Below, in pieces: positions 16,777 to 25,654 of a stretch of 64,000 nt of DNA. Source of the DNA: DASXHD01 sp038239005 (GTDB taxonomy: Bacteria; Myxococcota_A; Polyangia; Polyangiales; Polyangiaceae). A program made the translations under genes and the position numbers. The stretch spans positions 1 through 64,000 of the forward strand of contig JBBSFE010000003.1 in NCBI GenBank assembly GCA_038239005.1, in the 5' to 3' direction. The notes under the pieces were generated by a model, which saw only the letters and a program-made list of their open reading frames with translations, had not been told where the DNA came from and made no database searches. Position 1 is the stretch's first letter; every line of letters begins with the position of its first letter.

Positions 16777-17957
16777 AGAACCGAGCGATGCGGATCGTCG
16801 TTGCGAAAGATTAGCGTCGCGACGATGAACACCGCCCACATCGCGGCGAAATGCTGAAGCATCCCGACACCGCCATGCCTGCTGTTCATGATCATGCTGG
16901 AAATGGGCGGGCCGACGAGCATTCCGATCGCGTAGCAAGCATTGTAAATCGCGTTCGCGTGGCTGTAGTCGCGAGGCGCGACGATGTGCCCTTGCAGCGC
17001 GAGACTTACCGGTGAGATCGACGCGAGAGTTGCGCCAGCGACGAAGATCGCAACGCACATGAGCGGCCATGAATTCAAATAGACGAACCCGAGGATCATC
17101 AAGAGCCCGATCGTGGCGAGCACCGTCATCACACGCAGGTGACCAAAACGATCGCCGATGCGCGCGGCGATGCTCGAGAAGATGAGCATGCCCGCCGCGA
17201 AGAACGCCGTGATGAGAATGGTGTTCTCTTCGCGAACGCCTTTCGACGCGACGAGATAGAGCGGCAAGAAGAGAACGACCGACGCCTGGAAGTAGCCGTA
17301 TGCGAACGTCGCGAAGCAACTCGTCTTGATGCTCCACACGAGCGCGAGCGTGCCGCGCGATGGCTCGCGTTCGCTCGCGATGCGATCGTCCTCTCGAGCT
17401 TCGTGTGCTGTGCCATCGAGCCGCGTGCTCACGAAGAGCGCGGTGATGATCGAGAGCACACCGGACGTGAAGAAGACGATCGGATACCGCGCGAAGATCG
17501 CGATGACGCGCGCCATGCCGGAGCCCGTGATGTAACCGATCGCGATCGCCATCGCGTAGTAGCTCATGACGAGCGCCTTGTGCTCCTTGTCGGCGCGCGC
17601 GAGGAGAATCGTTTCGCATGCGACCCATACGCCGACGCTCGCTGCGCCGTCGAGCGCGCGCACGAGACCCGTGCCGACGTACGTCGTCTGGAGCGGAAAG
17701 AGAATGACCGCCGACGCGTAGGCCAGGAGCGAAACGATGAGCGTCGTCTTTGCGGAAAATCGCCGGATGAGGGCGCCCGCCGGAATGCTCATCGCGACGA
17801 GCCCGCTCGCAAACCAAATCGCGAGCGTCCCGATTTGTGGGGTCGTGAAGCTCTCGTTTTTCAGCTGGAGGGGCGTCACCGAAAGCGACGCTCCATAGGC
17901 GATGCCCAAAAGAAAAATCGTCGCGTAGACGAGCAGCACGTTCCGATCGCGGCTCAA
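16773..17957 (-). CDS. Major facilitator superfamily transporter
   Basis: A 394-aa integral membrane protein with about twelve hydrophobic segments in two halves, separated by a charged loop near residues 185-210 (TRLDGTAHEAREDDRIASERE). LIRRFSAKTTLIV and RIGDRFGHLRVMTV correspond to the cytoplasmic loop motif (G-x3-DR-x-G-R-R) of each half. Substrate cannot be predicted. The first codon is TTG 17957. Its 3' end overlaps the -35 of the small lipoprotein promoter. It follows the kinase gene by 22 bp on the same strand and may be read through from it. Confidence 0.88.
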   Translation of the reverse strand: MSRDRNVLLVYATIFLLGIAYGASLSVTPLQLKNESFTTPQIGTLAIWFASGLVAMSIPAGALIRRFSAKTTLIVSLLAYASAVILFPLQTTYVGTGLVRALDGAASVGVWVACETILLARADKEHKALVMSYYAMAIAIGYITGSGMARVIAIFARYPIVFFTSGVLSIITALFVSTRLDGTAHEAREDDRIASEREPSRGTLALVWSIKTSCFATFAYGYFQASVVLFLPLYLVASKGVREENTILITAFFAAGMLIFSSIAARIGDRFGHLRVMTVLATIGLLMILGFVYLNSWPLMCVAIFVAGATLASISPVSLALQGHIVAPRDYSHANAIYNACYAIGMLVGPPISSMIMNSRHGGVGMLQHFAAMWAVFIVATLIFRNDDPHRSVL

Positions 17958-17979
17958 GCTCCGCGGAGCATAGGGGAGA

Positions 17980-19038
17980 TCAGTGGAGCGCGTTGGCGAT
18001 GCTGGGCCAGAGCATCACGCAAGCAATCACGAGCGACAGCACGAAGGGCACGCGCTTCGGTTGCGCCAAGGCGGGCGCGGGCGGCGGCGGAAGCGGCGCT
18101 GGCGCATCCGGAACGTGCGGGTGCTGGAGCGGAATCGGAATGTTCGGGACCGACGTCGCACGCACGAGCGCAGCCCAAAACTTGCCGGCGTCCGCCGTGC
18201 GCTTCAGCGGGTCCACTTCGAGCGCGTTGCGCAAAACGGCTTCGACCTCGTCGGTCACGACGACGCCGAGCGCGCGAGGTGTAGGACGAAACTCGGGGTC
18301 GCACGCGTTCTTCGCGAGCGTGACGACGTCTTCGCCGGCGAGCGCTTCGCGACCGCTGAGGAGCTCGACGATCACGAGCGCGAGCGAGAACACGTCCGTC
18401 CACGGCCCCGCTTGACCGAGCGAAGGATCGAATTGCTCCGGCGCGGCAAACGCCGGCGTGTAGGCGTGCTCGATGACGCCGCTCTTGTCGGGCGCGATGT
18501 TGCGGCTCTTCGCGATGCCGAAGTCGAGAAGCTTGGTGTGCTCGCTACCGAGCATGATGTTGCTCGGCTTCACGTCGCGATGAACCACGTCGCGCGCGTG
18601 CGCTACTGCGAGAGCCTCGGCAATCGGCGCGATGAGCTTCATCACTTCTTCGATGGAGCGCGGGCGCGTTCCCGTGGCGCGCTCGCGCGTCATGATTGCC
18701 TCGAGTGTCTCACCATCGAGCCATTCGAGGACGGTGTAGAGGAGCCACGTTCCATCGGGCGCGGTCATCGACCCGATATCGCGCGCCTGGCAAATCGCCG
18801 CACAGCTCTCGGAGAGCTCTGCGAGCAACGCGCCTTCGCGTACGAAGCTCGCAAGCACCGCTTCTCGCGCCTCGGGTGTGGTTTCGCTCGCCTTCAGCGC
18901 CTTGATCGCGACGGGCCGCCACCACATCAAGTGCATCGCGCGATATACAACCGACACGTCCGTCTCTTCGACGACTGCCTCGACGAGATATTTGCCCCCG
19001 ATGCACGATCCAACGAGCCCCACAGCTTGCGCTTCCAT
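17980..19038 (-). CDS. Ser/Thr protein kinase with degenerate glycine loop
   Basis: A 352-aa kinase-fold protein with C-terminal membrane anchor. VAIK lysine, HRDVKPSN, LLDFGIAKS and AAPEQFDP are intact. The usual G-x-G-x-x-G loop is replaced by VVEETDVSVVYRA, so nucleotide binding may be weak or altered. A Pro-rich linker (PAPLPPPPAPALAQP) leads to a single TM (VPFVLSLVIACVMLWPSIANAL) at the very C terminus, leaving no sensor domain. ATG 19038 is chosen; ATG 19062 is eight codons upstream. It is divergent from the lipoprotein at 19090. It could be an active kinase with unusual regulation or a pseudokinase. Confidence 0.82.
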   Translation of the reverse strand: MEAQAVGLVGSCIGGKYLVEAVVEETDVSVVYRAMHLMWWRPVAIKALKASETTPEAREAVLASFVREGALLAELSESCAAICQARDIGSMTAPDGTWLLYTVLEWLDGETLEAIMTRERATGTRPRSIEEVMKLIAPIAEALAVAHARDVVHRDVKPSNIMLGSEHTKLLDFGIAKSRNIAPDKSGVIEHAYTPAFAAPEQFDPSLGQAGPWTDVFSLALVIVELLSGREALAGEDVVTLAKNACDPEFRPTPRALGVVVTDEVEAVLRNALEVDPLKRTADAGKFWAALVRATSVPNIPIPLQHPHVPDAPAPLPPPPAPALAQPKRVPFVLSLVIACVMLWPSIANALH

Positions 19039-19077
19039 GGGCCACCTCGAAGCAAGCGGCATGCCTCGAGATGCTGC

Positions 19078-19083
19078 TATTCT
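19078..19083 (+). promoter_or_regulatory. TATTCT -10-like element before the lipoprotein gene
   Basis: TATTCT ends 6 nt before the ATG at 19090 in the short divergent region. No -35 is recognised. It fits the leaderless layout seen elsewhere in the window. Confidence 0.3.
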
Positions 19084-19089
19084 GCCACG

Positions 19090-20115
19090 ATGAGCGCTCG
19101 ATTTTCTTCCGTCTGTCTCGTGACGATTTGCTTCGCGTGTGGCGGCGGTGGTGGGGGCAGCGATGGCGGTAGCGTCACGCCGACCATCGGCGGAATCTTC
19201 ACCGCGGCAGAGCCGTGGACGCTCGACGTCTCTGGCGCATCGAAGGACGCGCGCTCGGACGCCATCATCGCCGCGCTCGATTCGATGGGCGGCTGGGGCA
19301 ACGGCAACAATCTGCAAATCGATTTCTCGATTCCGATTTTCTTCGCCGACGGCTCGACGCCGCGCAAGACGATCAACGGGCCATCTGGCGACACGTACTG
19401 CTACGGCGGCCCCGACTGCGATTCAGTCCCGCTACAGATGCCCATCCCCACGAATTCCAACATCGAAGGCAGCACCGATCTCACCTGCGACACGAGCAAC
19501 AACGATTGTCACATCCTCGTCGTCGAGACGGGAGAGAAGAAACTCTACGAGCTCTACAACTCGACACAGACCGGCGGCAGCATCGACGCCCTCGGCGCGT
19601 TCATTTGGGATCTCACCAAGGCCTACCCGGACAACCTCCGCGGTGACCAGTGCACGTCCGCGGATGCCGCAGGCTTTCCGATTGGCGCCCTTCTAGCCAC
19701 GGCCGACGAAGTTGCGGCAGGTGAAGTGAAGCACGCTCTCCGCTTCATCTTGCCGAACGCGCGAATGAAAAAGGATGTCTACGTGCACCCCGCAACGCAC
19801 GCTGGCGGGCCGAGCAGCACGAACGCCGATGCGCCGCCGTATGGCGTGCGCTTCCGACTGAAATCTTCGTTCGTCTCGACGACGTACAACGCTGGCGAGA
19901 AAGTCATCATCGCCGCGCTTCAGAAATACGGAATGATGCTCTCCGACGGCGGCAACATCGCGCTCACCTTCGCCGATGATCGAACCAGCAACGCCAAGTG
20001 GGCAACACAAGGCGTGACGGCGCAATCGTTCCTCGGCATCAAGGTCGACGACTTCGAGGTCGTGAACCTCGGGGCCGACATCCCGCTCACCGACGACTGC
20101 GTTCGCAATCCATAG
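19090..20115 (+). CDS. Lipoprotein, paralogue of the one at 7611
   Basis: A 341-aa lipoprotein: MSARFSSVCLVTICFAC (lipobox Cys 17), then a Gly run. The body carries the pattern of a secreted family common in myxobacteria: a Trp-containing start (AEPWTLDVS), DCHILVVETGEKKLYELYNS, DAAGFPIGALLATADEV, GEVKHALRFILPNARM, VYVHPATHAGG, then YGVRFRLKSSF, IIAALQKYGMMLSDGG and KVDDFEVVNL. No enzyme motif is known to me for this family. It ends with TAG at 20113-20115, and the next base starts the stop codon of the convergent DUF1003 gene, so the two genes abut exactly. Confidence 0.78.
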   Translation: MSARFSSVCLVTICFACGGGGGGSDGGSVTPTIGGIFTAAEPWTLDVSGASKDARSDAIIAALDSMGGWGNGNNLQIDFSIPIFFADGSTPRKTINGPSGDTYCYGGPDCDSVPLQMPIPTNSNIEGSTDLTCDTSNNDCHILVVETGEKKLYELYNSTQTGGSIDALGAFIWDLTKAYPDNLRGDQCTSADAAGFPIGALLATADEVAAGEVKHALRFILPNARMKKDVYVHPATHAGGPSSTNADAPPYGVRFRLKSSFVSTTYNAGEKVIIAALQKYGMMLSDGGNIALTFADDRTSNAKWATQGVTAQSFLGIKVDDFEVVNLGADIPLTDDCVRNP

Positions 20116-20652
20116 TCAGCCCTTGTCCGAGGCCTGCGAGGCCGACTGGATCTTGTCATCGAGGACCTCTTCGAGCGCGCTCATCACCGCGTGCGGATCG
20201 AGCTCGTGCGCCATCTCATCGGCCTGCGGATCGTGACGATTGCGAACGCTCGGCAAATCGCGGCGTAGCTCCTCGAGCAAAGCGATCACCTTCGCAAGTT
20301 TTTGTTCCGCGAGGAGATTCACTTGAAGGTCGAGATAGCTGCGTTGCTCGTTGTGCTTGGCTTGGCGCGTCTGTGCAATGAGGACGATCGTCGTCACGAG
20401 CGCCGCATACATCGTGACAGCCCCTTGCATCCACTGAAAGGGTGGCTTGTCGATCGGCTGCGGAAGCACGAAGTTCAAGACGATCCACGTAGCGAGTGCG
20501 GCGACGACGAAATAGAGGGTCCGCGGCCGACCGACCTCCGCCGTCATCTGTTCGATCACGCGCTGGTGGCTTCCGATCGATTGCTGCGCATGTGCGTGGA
20601 GCGCCGCGATCGTCTCGACGGTCTCCACCCCGACGGTTTCTTCTTGAGTCAC
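20116..20652 (-). CDS. DUF1003 family membrane protein
   Basis: A 178-aa protein with two membrane helices (about residues 50-65 and 80-98) separated by PQPIDKPPFQWM. A soluble C-terminal helix carries AQTRQAKHNEQRSYLDLQVNLLAEQKLAKVIALLEEL. The PPF...TMYAALVTTIVLIAQTRQ...D-x3-N-x2-AE-x2 pattern is that of DUF1003. The role of that family is unknown. GTG 20652 is preferred; the frame is open 20 codons further upstream. It lies 93 bp after the frameshifted sensor kinase on the same strand. Confidence 0.75.
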   Translation of the reverse strand: MTQEETVGVETVETIAALHAHAQQSIGSHQRVIEQMTAEVGRPRTLYFVVAALATWIVLNFVLPQPIDKPPFQWMQGAVTMYAALVTTIVLIAQTRQAKHNEQRSYLDLQVNLLAEQKLAKVIALLEELRRDLPSVRNRHDPQADEMAHELDPHAVMSALEEVLDDKIQSASQASDKG

Positions 20653-20745
20653 GTCTCCGACCGAGCAAACCCCGGACCATCGACATCTTGCGTCGGCCGA
20701 GTGTGCGGCCACGACAAATTGCGGCGATTGGTGCGTTTCGCCACG

Positions 20746-21573
20746 CTACTTAGCGGCGACGATCCGCGCGACGACGGCAATGAGGTCGTTCGGCTCGATG
20801 GGTTTCGCGACGTGGGCCACGAAACCAGCGGCAAGAACGCTTGCGCGGTCTTCGCTGCGCGCATACGCGGTGAGCGCGATCGCAGGCGTGGCTCCGCCGG
20901 CGTCCTCGGATAACGCGCGCAGTTTTCGAATGAGATCGAAGCCACTCTCGCCCGGCATGCTGATGTCCGAAACGATGACGGCGAATCGCTCGCGCGCGAT
21001 GGCTTCGAGCGCCTCGGCGACCGACCCAGCGCTCGTCGGAATGGCGCCGCTCGTAGTGATGACTTCCGAGAGCAAGAAGCGAGCGTCTTCGTCGTCTTCG
21101 ACCAAGAGAACGCGAACGCCCTGGAGCACCGACGGTCGTGCGATGGAGCTTTGCGTGGCCGCGTGCGCACCACTCGGGGGGCCCGCTGATGTCGGCAGGC
21201 GCACGGTGAACGTCGAGCCACGCGCCGCGCCGCCGCTCGCCACGGAGATCGTTCCGCCGTGAAGCTCGACGAGATGCTTCGTGATCGCGAGGCCGAGCCC
21301 CAGGCCTCCATGTTTGCGCGTGAGCGCTCCCTCCGCTTGGCGAAATGGCTCGAAGACATGCGCGATGAATGCGTCGTCGATTCCCTTGCCGTCGTCAGCG
21401 ACGACGATGTCGACGTGCGTCTCCGCGAGTGCGAGCGAAACGCGAACATGACCGCCTTGCGGGGTGAATTTCACGGCGTTGCTGAGCAAATTCCAAACGA
21501 TCTGCTGCAATCGGGCCGGGTCGCCGGCGACGACATCCGACGGGTTCGATGGCAACCTCGAGGTCGACACCAC
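20746..21573 (-). pseudogene. 3' part of a frameshifted hybrid sensor kinase (ATPase and receiver)
   Basis: This frame carries the second half of the kinase whose first half is at 21395-22528. It has a HATPase domain (N box NLLSNAVKF, G1 DDGKGID, FEPFRQAEGALTRKHGGLGLGLAI) and a C-terminal receiver domain (LLVEDDED, phosphoacceptor in VSDISMPG, TAYA, AKPIEP). Homology begins at DVVAGDPARLQQIVWN, not at the in-frame ATG. It has no plausible start of its own, so it is probably read only if the frame is restored. Removing one C from the CCC run at 21542-21544 (minus strand) joins both halves as EPSDVVAGD. Confidence 0.72.
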
Positions 21574-22528
21574 GCGCAGCTGCCGCGGGTCGCGCAGCGT
21601 CGATCGCGGATGCGGTGATTTCAGCGAGGTCGACGGGTTGCAAGTCGACGCGAAGCTTGCCGCTGACGATGCGGGCGACGTCGAGCAAATCCTCGATGAG
21701 CTGCGTCATTGCGATGGAGTTGCGCTCGATGACCTCGATGCCGTGCTGTTGACGCTCTTCTGTGACGCTGCCGCCTTTGAGCATGCGCGCCCAACCAAAA
21801 ATGGCGTTGAGCGGAGTACGAAGCTCGTGACTCACGGCGGCGAGAAATGCATCCCCGATGAGGTGTTGTGCACGAAGAAGCGCCTGCGCGCACTGCTGGC
21901 CGAATGCCTCGACGAAAAGCCGCTCGTCTCGTGAGAACTTTCGCTCTTCGTAGAAGCCCATGCCGAGAAGCCCCATCGCGCGGTTTTCGACGAAGAGCGG
22001 CACGCTCCAAAACGCCTTCGCGCGTCGTGCGTCTGATGCGATGGCCGAGAGCCCCGGGAAGAGCTTCGCGTAGTCGCTCGCGGTCTCGACGAAGCGTGAT
22101 GTGGTCGTGTTGAGCTGATCGAAGAGCAAGCTGTCGCGCGTGCGCGGCACACGGCGGATGCGCTCGACGACCTCGGGCGCCGTGCCTCGCTCGCCGATGA
22201 GCGCGAGCGAGCCAGATTCGTCGAGCATGTAGAGCGTGCACGTATCGGCGCCGGCGAGCTGCATGCCGTGCTCGATCACCGCCTTCGCAACGTCGTCGCG
22301 TGTGAGCGTTTTGGAAAGCGCCGCAGCCGCTGCCACGATCGACTCGAGCCGATGGCGCACCTCGAGGTACTTCGCGGCGTGCGCGCCTAGTGTCGCGACG
22401 AGCGCGTGTTCTTCGGTGCCTGAATCGCCACCATGAGCGGAAACGACACGCGCAATATCGTCATGCGTGCGTGCTTCACCCAGCGCAAGCGTCAGTCGCT
22501 GCAAACGCGCGAGAAGCTCTGCGGGCAT
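21395..22528 (-). pseudogene. 5' part of a frameshifted hybrid sensor kinase (GAF and HisKA)
   Basis: This frame starts at ATG 22528 and encodes a GAF domain (about residues 60-210: CTLYMLDESGSLALIGERG, FWSVPLFVENRAMGLLGMGF) and a HisKA domain (FLAAVSHELRTPLNAIFGW, His about residue 236). It runs to VDLEVAIEP near 21545. After that the frame becomes Arg-rich nonsense, and homology resumes at once in the +1 frame (20746-21573). An intact product would be about 593 residues, a soluble GAF-HisKA-HATPase-REC hybrid kinase. This is a true inactivating mutation, a recoding site or a base-call error; the sequence alone cannot tell. Confidence 0.75.
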
Positions 22529-22580
22529 CTACGCCCACATTCTCGCGGTTTGCAGCGAGGCGCAAGACGCTTACTGGCGC

Positions 22581-22985
22581 TTAGCGATGGCGATAGCCGC
22601 CGCCGCCGCGAACCGTGACGCCTCCGCGATAGGTGCGGTAACCGGCGTGACCACCGTAGTAGCCGCCGTTGCCGCGCCACGTGTGGTAGCGATAGCCAGA
22701 ACCGGCATACCAGCGGTTATAGGCCGGACCGTAAGTCCGCCAGTGGTTTGTATACCCGGCGTAATACGGCGATGACTCCGGGATCCAGATTTGGCCCCCG
22801 CCCTCGTAGTAAAACGGCCGGCCTGCTCCGTCGTAATAGACGATGCGTCCGTCGTAATATTGCGGCTCATAACCCTCCGCAACTCCGGGGGAATCCGCCT
22901 CAGCATAACAGCCCGATGCGAACGCTCCGAGCGACCCAACCAACACTGTTGCGAGCGTGATACTGCGAATGTTGAACATACCCAT
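22581..22985 (-). CDS. Small Gly/Tyr-rich lipoprotein
   Basis: A 134-aa lipoprotein: MGMFNIRSITLATVLVGSLGAFASGC, lipobox Cys 26, then a Tyr/Gly-rich mature part (YYDGRIVYYDGAGRPFYYEG, YYGGHAGYRTYRGG) rich in Arg and His near the end. Such YXG-rich low-complexity proteins occur at bacterial envelopes and may bind other envelope components; no specific family is recognised. GGCGG lies about 10 nt before the start. ATG 22979 is an alternative. It is followed by the sensor kinase gene 52 bp downstream. Confidence 0.7.
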   Translation of the reverse strand: MGMFNIRSITLATVLVGSLGAFASGCYAEADSPGVAEGYEPQYYDGRIVYYDGAGRPFYYEGGGQIWIPESSPYYAGYTNHWRTYGPAYNRWYAGSGYRYHTWRGNGGYYGGHAGYRTYRGGVTVRGGGGYRHR

Positions 22986-23050
22986 GGAAGTTTCCGCCTT
23001 GCAGATGTCGTACCGCGAGTTGGACGGTCATGGGGCCAAAAAAGTCACGC

Positions 23051-23056
23051 TATACA
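23051..23056 (+). promoter_or_regulatory. TATACA -10-like element before the alcohol dehydrogenase
   Basis: TATACA ends 7 nt before the ATG at 23064. TTGGAC occurs upstream, but 25 bp away, too far to be its -35. Listed because it repeats the leaderless spacing seen at other genes. Confidence 0.3.
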
Positions 23057-23063
23057 AAGCGTA

Positions 23064-24170
23064 ATGAGAACGCGCGCGGCTGTGGCGTGGGAAGTCGGCA
23101 AACCTCTCGTCGTCGAAGACGTCGACCTCGATGGACCGAAAGCGGGCGAAGTGCTCGTCGAGATCAAGGCGACGGGGATTTGTCACACCGATGAGTTCAC
23201 GCGTTCGGGTGCGGATCCCGAAGGGCTCTTCCCGGCGATCTTCGGACATGAAGGCGCGGGGATCGTTCGCGAAGTTGGCGCCGGCGTGACGAGCGTGAAG
23301 CCGGGCGACCACGTCGTGCTCCTCTACACGCCGGAATGTCGCGCGTGCAAATCGTGTCTCAGTCGCAAGACGAATCTCTGCACTGCCATTCGCGCCACGC
23401 AAGGCAAAGGACTCATGCCCGACGGCACGAGTCGCTTCTCGGTCAAAGGAAAACCCATTCACCACTACATGGGCTGCTCGACCTTCGCGCAGCACACGGT
23501 GCTTCCGCAGATCGCCGTCGCCAAAGTTCGTGACGACGCACCCTTCGACAAAATTTGTTACGTCGGCTGCGGCGTCACGACCGGCATCGGCGCTGTGATC
23601 TTCACGGCGAAGGTCGAGGTCGGCTCGACGGTCGCCGTGTTCGGCCTCGGCGGCATCGGTCTCAACGTCGTGCAGGGCGCGCGGCTCGCGGGCGCGAGTG
23701 CGATCATCGGCGTCGACGTGAACGCTTCGCGAGAGGGGCTCGCGAAGAAGCTCGGCATGACGCACTTCGTGAATCCGAAGAGCGTCACCGACGTCGTCGG
23801 GCACATCGTCGAGCTCACCGGCGGCGGCGCCGACTACAGCTTCGAGTGCGTCGGCAACGTGACGCTCATGAGGCAAGCCCTCGAGTGCTGCCATCGCGGC
23901 TGGGGCGTCAGCGTGATCATCGGCGTCGCGGGTGCGGGCCAGGAAATCACCACGCGGCCGTTCCAGCTCGTGACGGGGCGCGTGTGGAAAGGTACCGCAT
24001 TCGGCGGCGCGCGCGGCCGCACCGATGTGCCGCGCATCGTCGACTGGTACATGGACAAGCGAATCGAGATCGACTCGCTCATCACGCACAAGCTCCCGCT
24101 CGATCGCATCAACGAAGCATTCGACTTGATGCACGAAGGCAAATCGATTCGGACGGTCGTCGAGTACTGA
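23064..24170 (+). CDS. Class III-type zinc alcohol dehydrogenase
   Basis: A 368-aa medium-chain dehydrogenase. Catalytic zinc ligands are in TGICHTDEF, GHEGAG and later CGVTTG; structural zinc cysteines are in CRACKSCLSRKTNLC. The nucleotide site is VAVFGLGGIGLNVVQGARLAGA, followed by GVDVN with the Asp that selects NAD. The order and length fit S-(hydroxymethyl)glutathione (or other thiol) dehydrogenases such as FrmA/AdhC, which oxidise the formaldehyde adduct. The stop overlaps the start of the next gene as TGATG, so both are probably made together. Confidence 0.88.
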   Translation: MRTRAAVAWEVGKPLVVEDVDLDGPKAGEVLVEIKATGICHTDEFTRSGADPEGLFPAIFGHEGAGIVREVGAGVTSVKPGDHVVLLYTPECRACKSCLSRKTNLCTAIRATQGKGLMPDGTSRFSVKGKPIHHYMGCSTFAQHTVLPQIAVAKVRDDAPFDKICYVGCGVTTGIGAVIFTAKVEVGSTVAVFGLGGIGLNVVQGARLAGASAIIGVDVNASREGLAKKLGMTHFVNPKSVTDVVGHIVELTGGGADYSFECVGNVTLMRQALECCHRGWGVSVIIGVAGAGQEITTRPFQLVTGRVWKGTAFGGARGRTDVPRIVDWYMDKRIEIDSLITHKLPLDRINEAFDLMHEGKSIRTVVEY

Positions 24171-25654
24171 TGCTCGACCGCATCGCGCTTCATCAGACGC
24201 GGCTTCGAACACCTGGGCTCGGCCTCGATTCGAAGGGCGTCGCGCTCGGTGCGAAGGGCGTCATCTTGCTTCCGTCGATCGATCGGCTCGTTGCGCTGCT
24301 CGGTGTCTACACGCGCGAGCACTCACTCGAAGACCTCACGGCATCGCTCGAGATTCAGCTCGTGCGAAGCAAGCTCGGCACGCGCGAAATCGTTTTGTCG
24401 TTCGCCGCAGAGTCGAGCGATCGCATGGATCGCATGGCGGAGACGGCGCGGCTCGTCGGAGGTTTCACGTTCACGGGGACGAGCCGCCACTTCGTGCAAT
24501 ACCGCGACGCTGCTGCGCCGTTTGGTTACGACGCACAAACGCTTCTCGGAAGCGAAGCGGCGATCGTGCTCTATCACGACAAATTTTCTCAAGCGTACGA
24601 CGTCGATCGATCGATCGACCTTCGCGCGCTCCTCTTGCGTCTCATGCCGCACGTCGATCCATCCACACTCGACGACACGGGCGTGCGCATTCTCGTCGCC
24701 GAGCAAGGTCTCGGGCCTGCGCTCATTCACTACTTCGTGCGCTCGCGCGTCGATGGTGAGGTCGCCGTTGCGGAGTGGCCGCCCGCGAGCGCATTCGACG
24801 AAGGGCCCGTGCGTCGTTATGTGATGCGCATTCCAGAGCTTCCCGCGCGCATGCGACCACTCATGAACGGTACTCCCGGCATCACGACGTTCTTGCCGGT
24901 GGGTCCGGGCGCGTGCGTCGAGATCGGATACCGGCATCCTGTGAACTTGCGCGCGTGTCCGGTGTTCGATCCGGCGGGGCTCGTGCTCGTTCGCGGGCGC
25001 GGCGATGACCCGCTCGTGCTCGACAAGATGCCGCAGATGGGCGATTTGCGGGCGTTCGCGCGTGTCGAGCTCCGAGAAAGCAGCGACGAGTCTCACGCAA
25101 CGGGCACATCGCGACCCGAGCCCGTGCGCGTTCCACTTCGCGTGATGCCCTCGTCGGCGCCGTGGAAAAACGTGACCGCGACGTGGCTCAAGCCGGAAGA
25201 GCTCCCGCTGCTGCGCCGCATCGCCTACGTGCTCCCACGGCAGACCGTGACACGCACGACGATCGCCATCACGACGCGCGGCGCGTTCGTGCGATGTCCG
25301 ACGGGCATCGAAGCGATTCCGCTCGGTACGTTTTTCGTCGAGCTCCACGCAGGGCTGTTCGTGCCCGCAGGGTACGAAGTGACGCCCGCGGTGTCGCCGG
25401 AGGTTTTGTTTCAAGCGCTCGGCGCGCCGGGTGGTCAGGTGCTCTTCATCACGCCCGAAGCACGCGCGGTCGCCGTCGCGGAGGAAGCGTTCATTCCACT
25501 CGAGACCTCGCTGCTCGAAGCAAAACCGTGGGAGCCCATCATCGCCGAGGCGATCGAAAAAGCGCTCGACGAAAAACCGCTCGACCTCCGCCTCGAGCCC
25601 CTCGGGCTCTTCCCACTCGGGCAAGCCGAGGCGCCACCTACGAAACAGACTTAG
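24170..25654 (+). CDS. Unrecognised 494-aa protein coupled to the alcohol dehydrogenase
   Basis: The ATG at 24170 shares its A with the stop of the dehydrogenase gene (TGATG). The product is soluble, with no signal, membrane segment or cysteine pattern. It reads as alternating beta strands and short helices. Segments with possible structural meaning are LPSIDRLVALLGVYTREHSLEDL, IVLSFAAESSDRMDRMAETARLVGGF, VARV-like ELPARMRPLMNGTPGITTFLPVGPGACVEIGYRHP, and a C-terminal part AFVRCPTGIEAIPLGTFFVELHAGLFVPAGYEV. I do not recognise the family. The coupling suggests a linked function, but what it does is open. It overlaps the convergent lipoprotein gene by 4 bp at the stops. Confidence 0.65.
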   Translation: MLDRIALHQTRLRTPGLGLDSKGVALGAKGVILLPSIDRLVALLGVYTREHSLEDLTASLEIQLVRSKLGTREIVLSFAAESSDRMDRMAETARLVGGFTFTGTSRHFVQYRDAAAPFGYDAQTLLGSEAAIVLYHDKFSQAYDVDRSIDLRALLLRLMPHVDPSTLDDTGVRILVAEQGLGPALIHYFVRSRVDGEVAVAEWPPASAFDEGPVRRYVMRIPELPARMRPLMNGTPGITTFLPVGPGACVEIGYRHPVNLRACPVFDPAGLVLVRGRGDDPLVLDKMPQMGDLRAFARVELRESSDESHATGTSRPEPVRVPLRVMPSSAPWKNVTATWLKPEELPLLRRIAYVLPRQTVTRTTIAITTRGAFVRCPTGIEAIPLGTFFVELHAGLFVPAGYEVTPAVSPEVLFQALGAPGGQVLFITPEARAVAVAEEAFIPLETSLLEAKPWEPIIAEAIEKALDEKPLDLRLEPLGLFPLGQAEAPPTKQT

